Assembly: GCA_022059125.1 (NCBI GenBank)
Contig: JAEUWY010000005.1
Coordinates: 3,906,001 to 3,970,000, forward strand
Direction of reading: 5' to 3'
Length of the DNA: 64,000 nt
DNA from: Corynespora cassiicola
Lineage: Eukaryota > Ascomycota > Dothideomycetes > Pleosporales > Corynesporascaceae
The first letter of the stretch is position 1. Each line of letters starts with the position of its first letter. The notes below the pieces were generated by a model, which was given only the letters and a program-made list of their open reading frames with translations, had not been told where the DNA came from and made no database searches. Positions 50,040 through 60,131 of this stretch are shown here, piece by piece. The position numbers and the translations under genes were made by a program.

Positions 50040-53000
50040 GTTAGGCCGGGGGCGGGTCTAAAATAAGTTCTAAATAAATATTTAATAATTATTTTATACC
50101 GCTCTATTATTTTGCAGATAATCTATATTTTTTTTTTTTATGCTTAAAGCTATAAGTGCAGAGACTGAAAAAGTTTTAACTTATTTAAATACTTATTATA
50201 AAATACTTTAAGCTTATAAAAAGCGTTTATAAAATTAAATATATTATACTATATAAAGTCCGGATTATGTCCGACCCAGCTTACTTAGTACTTTAATAAT
50301 AAACGTACTAGTTTACTAGTAAAAATATTCTTAACTTTCTATTCTTCTACTCTATTAATAAGTACTTTAATAGATTTTAGAGTTTCTTATTTTAAGAGTA
50401 AATTATTTAGGTTTTTATAGAAAACGTCTAGTACAAATATATTATAGATTTTTAATTTAAAAAGTAATTTAAAACAGTATAAATAGTCTACTTTTTCTAT
50501 TATTTTAAAAGAATCTGTTTACTGTTTAGATAGCTTTTAGCTTAATTTTATTAATAATAAGTTTTTAGTTTCTAAATACACTTAATCTTTAATATTCTAA
50601 TCTACTTAATAGTAATAAAAATTAACTTAAGCTTATATCTGTTTCTAAGTTTTTTTAAAATTTTTTTTTATAATTTTTTATACTTTATATATTTAAAAAG
50701 TTAGAGCTAAAGTATTTTAGTAGTTTAGTTTTTTCTGAGGTTTTAAAAGTTTAGATTTTTTTTAATACTAATTTTAACGGGGTTCGGAACTAAATAGAAC
50801 TTAGTATAAAATTATTTTTAAGCTTATATATAGTAAAGTAATCTAAGCGCGATCTATTAATAGCAGAAATTTACTTTAGTTATTTTAGTAGTAGCTTATA
50901 AATAGCTTTAGTCTCTAGTTAATATATTAGTTTATAATTTTAGTTTAGTTATTTATTTTTTTGTAGTATATAGTAAACAGTTTAATTTTAACGCTAATAA
51001 TATAATAGAATTTAGACTAGAAACTAGAGATAAACTGTAGTTCTTAGTTAAATACAATAGTTTTTAAAGTATATTTAAATTAGTATATCTACTAGGTAAA
51101 CAGATAGACTATACTATATATATTAATATTTTTATAATATAGAATTAACACAGCTTGCTTAGAAAGTTAATTAATAATTACTAAAATCTAATTATACCTA
51201 GTTTTATTGCAGAGGAATTTCTTAAAATCTATACAGAAATATTATATAAATTTATTTAAAATAAAAAGTAAATAAATTTTTTTAGCAGCTTAAACTTATT
51301 TTAAATATATCTGTTAACAGGTGAGGCAGTTTTTTATATATTATTTATATAAGTTAACTATACTTTTCTAGTAGTACTTTTAAACTAGTAACTAGTAGAT
51401 TTTTATAAAGCTAGAGTATGCTAAAAAAACTTAGTTATAAGCTTTTTATATTAAGCGTGTGATAAGCGTAAAGTTCTAAAAAATATATAGTTAATATTAG
51501 TATAATATAAGTCTGTTATGTATTTAGTACTAGTTAAAAAAATTTTTACGTTTTTTTATAAAGCTTAATTAATTTTTTTTTAAAAAAGTATTAATAAGTT
51601 TAAAAAAGTTAAAGCTTATAAAGTTTTTTAGAAATATCGTATATACGCGAGCCACATACTTAGTCTAAGCTTTAATATATTTTTAAACTAACTTAGCATT
51701 AATTTAAAAGTTAAAATAATACAGTCTAATTAGCACGCGAAAACAGTTATTTTACTATATAACTAAAAATTTTTTTATATTTTATTCGCGACGGCTAAGA
51801 ATGTTAACTCTAATATTATTTTTATTTAAAGTATATTTAATTTAAAAGTTAAAAAGCGCTAGTTTTTCTGTTTATTTTACTTATCTAGTATTTAGAACTT
51901 TAGTTATTATAAAGTATTCTAGCAACTTATAATTAGAATATATCTAAACTTAATACTTTATAAAGAAAAAATTAGCTTACTATTTCTAAAAAGCAGTAAT
52001 AATAGTAAAAAGTTTTTTGTTGTATATTTTTTAGTTTAGTTTAAAGCTAAATAAAATTTTACTATAAAAAGTGTAAAAGTACTATTTTCTATTAGTGTAT
52101 TACTAGAATTGTATACCTGCGATTACACTATCTAATACATCTATTTCTAGTTTTATAAGTAACTTAAAATTAAAATAGTATAGCGTTAAAATAAAAAAAA
52201 AAAAGTTTTTTAAGGTTTTAAATACTTAGTTGTATTTTTAGATCTATTTAAAAAATACAGCAGAGTTTTAAAGTATACTAATTAGTAAAGTAATATAGAA
52301 ATATTTTAGTATAAATTATTAGTAGAAGCTAGTAAATTTAAAGAAAGATTTTACTTCTGTAATAGAAGTAGATTAAATCTAATTCTATAAAGCTTTAACT
52401 TTTTTTAAATCTACTTCTAGTTTTTAGTTAGTTAGAATATATTTTAAGTATTAGGTATATTTTATATAGAATTTAGATTTAGCTATATTTATTTATAGTC
52501 TAGCTTAACGTAGTTATTCTAAAACAGCTTTAATATACTAAATATAGATTAGTTTATTTCTAAAATAGATAAGAATGTTGTCTAAGTATGTAATATAGAA
52601 GTTATTAAAATAGTCTATTAGAACGTTATTTATATACTGCTGGAATATAGCCAGACTGTTACACAGCCTAAATAAAAAAACTTTATATTTATACGTTCCG
52701 TATCGTATCCGGAAAGTAGTATATTTTTTACTATTAAAATTTATATAAATCTTATTAAACGCAGTATAAATATCTAATTTTATAAAAAATTTAGCTTTAC
52801 TAAGCCTTGCTAGCAGTTCGTTTATTTAAAATATTAAATAAACGTTTTTTTAAGTAAAAGCGTTTAGTTTATAATAGTTAATATATATTTTAAGTTTTTT
52901 ATTTAATTTACGAATACAGAGAATAGAAAATATAAAAGAGCTCTAGCTCTACTTAATAAAACTATATTAAAGTTAGGTTGTTACGAATTTTTAAGTAGCT

Positions 53001-54300
53001 TTAAATTCTTTTAGATTTTGCTTATATAAAAAACTATAGCTATTTAGAAAAAATTTAATTAAAACAATTTTATAATTATATAATTAATATAAAAAGAGAT
53101 AGAGTGCGGCTTTTAGGTCAAATATATTCTAATAGAATTTATATATAGAGAGTAGTTAGTTTAGTATTAGAGAAATAACAGTTTTATTTAAAAAATAGAA
53201 ATTCTAAATTTGTTAGTTAATTTTTTAAATAGTTATTATAAAAAATTTATTTTTAAGTTATTTTATTTAGAAATAAAAGGCGTTAGCAGATATAGCGGCT
53301 ATCTAAAGATTACAGCTAAGTTTAAAACAGTATTAGATATTAGTTAGAAAAAAATATTTAAACTAAAAAAGTTTAAGTTTTTAAAGTTAATACAGATAAG
53401 TTTTAAAGCTTCTCTAGTTTCTCGCGTATTTATTTTTCTATAATATATTTTTATAAAGAATATTTTACTTTATTTTTTAGTTAGTTATAAAAAAATATAG
53501 ACGTTAGAGAATAAATAGAGTAGATATATATAAAAATAGATACTAAAAGAGCTAGATAATCTAGTTATGTTCCGTGTCTAGTTTAAGTTTAAATTTTTTT
53601 ATTTATTTTAGACTAATAATACAGTTCTGGGATTTAAAGTTAAAAATAATAAAAAAGTAATTTAGTATTATATATCTATTTAAACGAAAATAAAAACAGA
53701 TATAATAAATAACTAAGAATTTAATTAAATTTTAGAAGCTGTGTATTTTAACCTGGTAAAACAGTTTCTAGATAAAAATTTAAAAAGTATAAAATAATAA
53801 AGTTATAATAGAAGTATTAATAAATAAAAAGCTTTATACGCTAGTATTAATAAAAAAATATAAACAGATTTTAAATCTGTTAGAATAGAGAACTAAAAGT
53901 ACTCTAAAGTGCTTTTTTCCTAGTAAGTTTAAAATCTTTATCTATAATAGATTGTACTTACTTAAATTTAAAATAAAAGATTTTTTTAAATATTTTTATT
54001 TTTTAATTAGAATAGATCTGGGTTATAAAAGTTAATTACGTCTTTAAATTAGTTATATAAATTATTTTTTATATTAATTTAGCTTACTTACGGAAAGTTA
54101 TAATTACGTATAAAATAACTTTACTTACTATAGTTATAGCAGTTTTTTTCTACAGTCTAAACTAGTTTAAATAGCTTACTATTTTTATATTAGTATAGTA
54201 GTTATAACTCCGCGCGGGTAGTACACTAATAAATAATTTTTTTTTTTTTATAAGTACTGCAGATAAGTTAAGTAGCTTCTAGTTTTTTAAAACTTTAAGT
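50040..54300 (-). pseudogene. Gypsy 3 gag-pol remnant
   Basis: On the minus strand, a chromodomain-like stretch at about 50170-50345 (TSKLVRLLLKY.VSWVGHNP, the dot a stop) parallels that of Gypsy 2. Reverse transcriptase lies around 52550-52800 and the decayed zinc knuckle near 54100-54160, by alignment with Gypsy 2. Stops are frequent. Limits are approximate. Confidence 0.7.
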
Positions 54301-55481
54301 ATAGTAAAATTAAAGTTACTTTTTTTACTTCTGCTAATAGCAGATATAGAAGTATTTTAGCGCTCTATATTATAAATAGAAAAATATTTTACTATATTAT
54401 TAAAAAAGTTATTTTATAGAGATTTAAATTTAAAGTTTAGAACTCGCAGAGCTAAAGTAATTTTTTTCTATAAGTAAAAAAACTATTTTTTTTTTTATAC
54501 TCTGCTTTTAATAGTAGTAAATAGAAATTAAACTTTAAAAGTAGAAAAAAGTTTTTTTTATTCTATCTGCAGCTAGTAGAAAGCTACTTAATTTTCTACT
54601 TTTTTATTTTTTAAAATAAAATATAATTTTAGAAAGTTAAGCATTTTCTCTGCGTTAAAAAACTATTTTTAAAAATTATTAGCTAAATAACAGAGCTCTA
54701 AGTATTTTTAAGCTAGTTCTAATATATATTTTTAGACTTCCGCTATATAAGCTTACTTAGTAAAATAGTAGTTCTAATTAATATTAAAGTAATTTTAGAT
54801 AGAAACTAGCTATTATAAAAAAGTAACAGTTTTTTTGTTGCTAAAAAGCTTAATTTTAAAAATCTACTTAAATAACTTTATCTAAACTAAAATTAAAAGT
54901 AATTTAAATAGTTATTAAATATAAGTTAATAGTAATAGTTTTAGCTATTTTTTATTTTAAAAAAAAAAGTCTGCAGCGGCGGCTTTAAATTCTAGTATTC
55001 TAACTTATAACTATAAAATTTCTATTTCTATTAGTATAGAATAGAAATTATTGTTATTAGATTAGTGTAGAAATTTAGTAAGTTTTAGATTATTATTAAA
55101 GAGTTAAAGCTATTTTTACAGCTAGCTTAATTTTTAAATAGTTTTTTCTACAGAAATATTTAAAAAGTGTGTAATACTAGATATTAATAGTTAGAATCAA
55201 TTCTAGTAAATTTTTAGTAGTTATTTAGTTTCTATTTTAGCGTACAACGCGTTTTTTTTAAAAGTAATTTAACTTATATAAAAATAAAAGTTCTAAATTT
55301 AAAAGCTTTAGTTATTAAAAAATTTAAAGAATTTTAATTTTACTAAAAGTTAAAAACGTATGTAGTAATTTAAAACAGATCTAATCTAATACGTATACTA
55401 TTTAGTTATACTTCTCTTTATAATAAACAGAAAAGTAATATTTTTAAGCTATTACTAGTAAAAAAAAGTTTAAAAATATAA

Positions 55482-55840
55482 TATAAGAACACAGAACGAC
55501 TTATCTCTAATACAGCTTAAATACTACTTAGAATAAAAGTTTATAGAACTAAAAAATAATTATAAGTTAGAATTTATAGATTTTATATAAAAAGATATTT
55601 CTAAATTACAGAACTATCTAAAAATATTACGTTTTTTTATATTCTTCTCTAAAACTTTTTATCTCTAGTTTAGCCTAGTACTGTCTTAGTTATAAAAAAA
55701 TAAAAAATTTAGATAGCTAGATATTTAGACTTAAGTTAGAGTTAGATTAGAAGTTAAAGTTAAAGTTTAGTTAGAAGTCGAGATTACGTGCGCAATATTA
55801 GAAAGTAAATTTAGATTTTATACGGACGAGGTTCGTTATA
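55482..55840 (-). repeat. LTR of Gypsy element 3 (5' in element orientation)
   Basis: 359 bases, ending CGGACGAGGTTCGTTATA, the reverse complement of the Gypsy 2 LTR start. The target-site copy CTTTT follows. Confidence 0.85.
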
Positions 55841-55845
55841 CTTTT

Positions 55846-57400
55846 TTACGCTTTTTTTTATTTGATTACTTTTTAATATTCTTTTAAGCTATAATTTTAG
55901 TTTTTTTAGCTTTTATTAAAGTTTTTTACTATTAAATTTATTTTTTATTTTACTGTCTACGCTGCGTAGCGGTTTTATTAGCTTTTTTAAAATTTTTAAC
56001 TCGGCTCTAAAGTAACACAGCTAAATAAACTATTATTTTAACTTTTTTTTAAACTAATTAAAAGCTTTAATAATAAAAGCAGATAATAAGTTTTTATACT
56101 TTTTAATTTTATTATAAATTAATATTAATTAAGTTTTTAGCTCGTACGCGTTGTTTAGTATTTTAGTTTTTTATTAAATAGTTTTTAAAAAAACTAGTAT
56201 AAATATATATAGCTTTATATTAAACTTTAATAGTATTATTTCTAAATTATATAAAATTATTTTTATTTTTTAGAAATTTACGTGTATATTATTTTCTATA
56301 AAAAATTATTTAAAAACTTTTTTAAAAGCTAATAAAAAAGTAATTTTATTAATATAGTTAATATAATCGTGTGCTAAGCTAAAAATTTTATTATTATACG
56401 CCCGCTTTAAAAGCAAAAAATACTTTATATTAAAAAATTAAAAAAAGTATAATAAATATAGAAGTATATAAAAAGTAATTATTTTATTTATTTTACAGAA
56501 GTTTTAAAAAGCTAAAAAATTATAGCTTTTATAGCTATTAATAATAAATAGTAAATATATTTTTACTATACAGCTCTACGTATAGATATTAAAATACTTT
56601 AACTAATTTATATTTAGCTTATTTATTATTTAGTCTGTTTTGTTAAGCAATATATACTAATTAAATAAAATATTATTACTTTTATACTATATAGAAAAGT
56701 AGTACTTATCTACGAAAATAAAAAAAAAAATTATTTAGCTATACACGTTAATTTTTTAAATTACTATAACTTATTTATAATTATTTAGCTAAGTATTTTT
56801 AAGTTAATTCTGTTTTTCTAAAGCTGTAACTACTAATTAAGCTAAAATTATATTTATTATAAAATCTGTTTTATTAAAGTTGTGTATATTTTTATTAATA
56901 ATACTATACTTTTTTTTTATATAATATAGTAATTTAAACTAAAAGCTAATAATTTTAAAATTTTTATATAAAACGCGCTAGTAATTTTACTAATAAATTA
57001 ATTAAACTTAAAAGTTTAGCTAACGCTTAATAAAGTTACTAAACTAGTTAATACTAATATAGTCTGCTTCTCGCGTAGTAAGTAATTAATTAGCTATATT
57101 ATATATAGTATTTAGTATAAATATAAATTCTTGTAAATTTAGCTAAAAAATATAAGTAATAATTACTTTTTTTTAATTTTAGTTAGCTGTTTCTAATTAA
57201 ACTTATAATTATATTATATAAATTATTTAGCGCGTTAATAATAAATTATAGTTTTTAAAATTTTATAGACTTTAGCAGCGCGTTGTACGCTTTAAATTAA
57301 ATAATTATTAATAGCTAAAAAAATAAAAACTATAAAAGCCTTTTTGTAAATTAATTAGAATTTTTTTAGTAGTAGTATTATAAGTGTAAGTAGTATGTGC
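55846..57400 (-). pseudogene. pogo/Fot1-like transposase remnant (element I)
   Basis: Antisense to this strand, the sequence follows pogo H and F: the FAGKYYF region near 56690-56730 and the YNF block near 56860. It is separated from the left end of the element by Gypsy 3 and is full of stops. Confidence 0.65.
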
Positions 57401-57458
57401 TAGAGCAGTTAGAAGGTGCGCCGCTTGCTTGTGTGCGCCGCTTACTTATAAAATACGT

Positions 57459-57650
57459 TATTTAACTTATATTATTACTAATTATACATATTATCTATAT
57501 TTATTATTTAATTTTAGTTTAGTATAACTAAAAAAAAACTTCTACAGCTTTTAAACAACTTTTTTATTTTTTTAAAATTATCTTTTTATATTTATATTTA
57601 TTATTTAGTTTTAGTTTAGTAAAGCTAAAAGAACAGAACTTCTACAGCTC
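57459..57650 (-). repeat. Repeat S, inverted copy, part 2, locally duplicated
   Basis: Reverse complement of the start of repeat S. The block CTTCTACAGCT occurs twice (about 57539-57550 and 57639-57650), each preceded by TTTAGTTTAGTA-type sequence, so the unit of roughly 100 bases is tandemly repeated. It ends against the stop codon of the next gene. Confidence 0.6.
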
Positions 57651-57651
57651 T

Positions 57652-58672
57652 TTAGATAACTCCATACAACCTCAGCGGGTTCTGGATCATAATCATGTCC
57701 CATTCCTCGTCACTCAACCATGATTTCAGGTTTCTGAGCCACAAATAATCATTAACCTCCATAAATTGCGTTTCCTTCAACGCCTCTATATCAGATCTAA
57801 TCCTCATCCGCGGTGTATGAGGCCAGTCGCTCCCCCAAAGCACTTGCCGCGGATTCGCATTGACAAAAGCTTCGACCAATGGTCGAACATCGCTGTAGTT
57901 GGGTTTCATCTCGCTTATTCGATACGGCGCGCTTATTTTGATATATAGCTTTCCAGATCGCACGAGCGATAGAATGTCACCAAAGCCGGGCTGGGCAGTG
58001 ATGTCAGATTTGTACTCTGGTGGCAGCATACTGGAAGCCTTCAAAAGCGCAAAGTGATCTGTGACAACTTTTACACCACTCTGTACAATCTCTTCGATAA
58101 TACTGCCCAATCGTCCCCAGAATTCAGGATGCACATGGGTAAAAGCCATACTCCAGCCTGGACAGTGGATCTTCAGAACTGTAGCGTGTTCGATCAAAAT
58201 GGACTTTTGAAGCTCAATTTCATGCATTGCCCCATATTTGTATAGGTTGACTCGAATTCCACGTATTCCCGCGTGATGCATTTTCCGGAGCTCAGTTGGG
58301 GTCACGGTCCGAGGATCGATGACTCCAATTCCAAATGTACAATTGGCTCCTAATTCTTGGATGAATGTTTTTGTCGAAGCGCAATCATCTCCATAGGATA
58401 TTCCGTGGGTCAGTACTGAGTGGGAGAGGCCTAAATGAGCCTTGAACTCAATATATTGGCGAATAGAAGCTGCTGGAGGCGTCAAGTGGCGGTTCTTAGC
58501 ATATTTGAATCTTGCGGCTAGATTGGACTTTTAGCTTGTGAAACGAACGATTCAGACCTTGCCTACGTTCAAAAATGTGATGATGCACATCCCAACCGCC
58601 GTTTGGGAAGAGCTGTTCCAACCTTTCAGAGTTTAGCCTCTCAATGTGTGTGACACTGCCTTCTTTATTCAT
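57652..58672 (-). CDS. Amidohydrolase-2 family metal-dependent hydrolase, PDC-lactonase-like
   Basis: A predicted 323-residue TIM-barrel hydrolase of the amidohydrolase-related family (PF04909 type), which includes 2-pyrone-4,6-dicarboxylate lactonase (LigI) and 4-oxalomesaconate hydratase. Exon 1 is 58672-58567 and exon 2 is 58517-57652; the 49-base intron (GTAGGC..TCTAG) joins HHHIFE to PARFKYAKNRHLTPP in frame. Metal-site motifs are present: D-V-H-H-H at residues 28-32, TDH with His190, and WGSDWPH with Asp266. KISAPYR (229-235) is typical of the group. The start at 58672 is the in-frame ATG nearest the domain; a longer frame from 58813 exists but its extra sequence looks non-coding. Length matches the family and no lesions were seen. 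The stop abuts repeat S, so the native 3' UTR is probably lost. It diverges from the carrier remnant at 59117. The substrate is not known. Confidence 0.85.
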
Positions 58673-59116
58673 GATTCCGATATCAGACCGAACAAGATTG
58701 TGTGCCAGAACTTCAAATAAGTACCTTGAAACCAAAAAAACCCACTTTGCTGATGCGCACTCCTGTCTCCCTCGTCCTCGGACCACAGGCAAGGCTTCGT
58801 CCGCATAGGACACTAGCTTATGCGCTAAGGGTAGTTAGCGTCGCTGGAGTACTCCGACCCCTCTCTTACCGAACCGACTGCCGAGTTTGGATCAGACTTT
58901 TTTCCTGGTGCGTGTTTGCGATGGCTGCAAGCTACAAGTTGGCCCTTGGAGAAGTTCGGGAAAGGCGGGAGGCAGAAAATGCTAGGAGTGACGTAATCAA
59001 TAGAACAGAGCATGAGTAGAGTTTTGACAATTGAAAATTTGAAATGAGCGATGAGGTTCCTCGTTGAGCTGTTATTCTTTTGAAATGGCCTCTTAAATAA
59101 CGCCGTGCTTGCGCGG
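58673..59116. promoter_or_regulatory. Intergenic region between divergent amidohydrolase and carrier remnant
   Basis: 444 bases of normal composition. Short frames on both strands overlap each other and resemble nothing known. It is probably a shared promoter region. No box could be assigned with confidence. Confidence 0.35.
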
Positions 59117-59825
59117 TCTGCTTTGGCTGGGGCAGCTGCGGGAGCAGTTGAGTCTTTGAGTATAGCAAGTCACATTTGCTGAGCTTTGGAATACCATCTC
59201 ATATCGAAGTACCCAACAGAATACGTGAAGAATCGCCAGTAACTTTATCGAGGCGGTATAAGCAGATCGCAGTCGTATTTCAACATTATCTTCTCCACGA
59301 TTCGAAACGATGAACTTCGGATTCTGTACACTAGCGGCCCTGGATTTTGCGTCTTCACTGCATCCAAGTCTGGAATTCGATTCTTGACTTTTGATTTCAT
59401 CAAGACGCACATGCCTCAGAATGTATCAGGAAAGACTACTAATTTAGGGGATTTGGCAGCAGGGGTGTGCGCAGAAGCTGCGGAAAGTGCTGCAGTCCTC
59501 ACAGCTTCGGAAAATATCAAGACGAGAATGATCCATAATGCAGCAAGTTCCCTCAAAGCTCTATCAACAACCCAGGCCATTAAAAACGTTCTGCGAGCTG
59601 ACAGACCCGTGGACCATCGGGCTTCTTTCGAGGATATTGGCCAGTCACGATGAAGCAATCTACATGCCATGGTTCGATTCACGAGTTACGGCTGCCTTTC
59701 GAACACACTCAAGCCTGTCTTTAGTGACAACGGTATGGGCTCATCGACCAGTGCAGTGGCAGGATCACTGCCTGGAATCATCACCGTTTGCTGTATAACG
59801 CCCTTCGATAACAATGATCTTGGGA
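59117..59825 (+). pseudogene. Mitochondrial carrier (SLC25), tricarboxylate-type, decayed
   Basis: Fragments in several frames follow a mitochondrial carrier from start to near end: SALAGAAAGAVESL (59117-59159), an apparent 50-base intron (59160-59209), YPTEYVKNRQ then TAA (59240-59242), SGIRFLTFDFIKTH (about 59370-59408), ENIKTRM, GPWTI-like and VTMKQS-like pieces, then SSTSAVAGSLPGIITV (about 59738-59785) in another frame. PTEYVKNR and ASENIKTR are the first two Px[DE]xx[KR]x[RK] signatures; the second has lost its proline. The third repeat ends in PFDNN. The TAA stands where CAA is expected. At least two frameshifts lie between 59600 and 59700. Resemblance is to citrate/tricarboxylate carriers of the inner membrane. 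It is non-functional. Confidence 0.75.
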
Positions 59826-60131
59826 TATCTTAAATCGTCCTATGATTTGACGGTGGCTCTGCCACGCTTCTCAAGCATACCTACATGGGTACTTGCCTCT
59901 TTTCTAGGGTGCGTGGGTAGATACCTAAGCAGGAGGCATTCAAGGTTCCCGACCGAGGTCTGTTGCTCAGTGCATCACGTGATTACCCACTAGCGCTGGA
60001 GGTCGGGATAGCCTCCAGGTGAGGGAACGGCTTCTCGCTTCTTCGCCGTCACCCCATCCCAACCCATTACACACACGACTGCTCTCGCCTGTCGAGGCGA
60101 TGCGAGTCCGTTCGGTCGCAGCGCCCTCACC
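59826..60131 (+). promoter_or_regulatory. 5' region of the Zn2Cys6 regulator
   Basis: About 300 bases. A palindromic CACGTG (E-box type) lies at 59976-59981, about 150 bases before the start codon. No clear TATA box was found. Confidence 0.35.

Larger units (their letters stand above)
48691..55840 (-). mobile_element. Ty3/Gypsy chromovirus-type LTR retrotransposon 3, inverted relative of Gypsy 2
   Basis: The LTRs are 48691-49049 and 55482-55840 (359 bases each), reverse complements of the Gypsy 2 LTR family. CTTTT is duplicated at 48686-48690 and 55841-55845. It inserted in pogo I. Confidence 0.9.
48458..57458 (-). mobile_element. pogo/Fot1-like DNA transposon I, holding Gypsy 3
   Basis: The left end ATATATTTTATAAGTAAGCG (48458) mirrors the right end CTTACTTATAAAATACGT (57458); TA flanks both. 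Both ends carry paired AAGTAAGCGGCG boxes. Subtracting Gypsy 3 leaves 1846 bases. Remnant coding on the minus strand resembles pogo H in antisense (for example 56600-56665). Confidence 0.85.

Noticed and set aside
1..57650. AT-rich block considered as mitochondrial DNA or a centromere core
   Set aside because: It is built of nuclear transposons with readable target duplications; no mitochondrial gene was seen. A RIP-rich centromere cannot be excluded but nothing here identifies one.
58496..58813. Separate 105-residue protein from 58813 on the minus strand
   Set aside because: Its end is exon 1 of the amidohydrolase read into the intron; the part before Met at 58672 shows no conservation.
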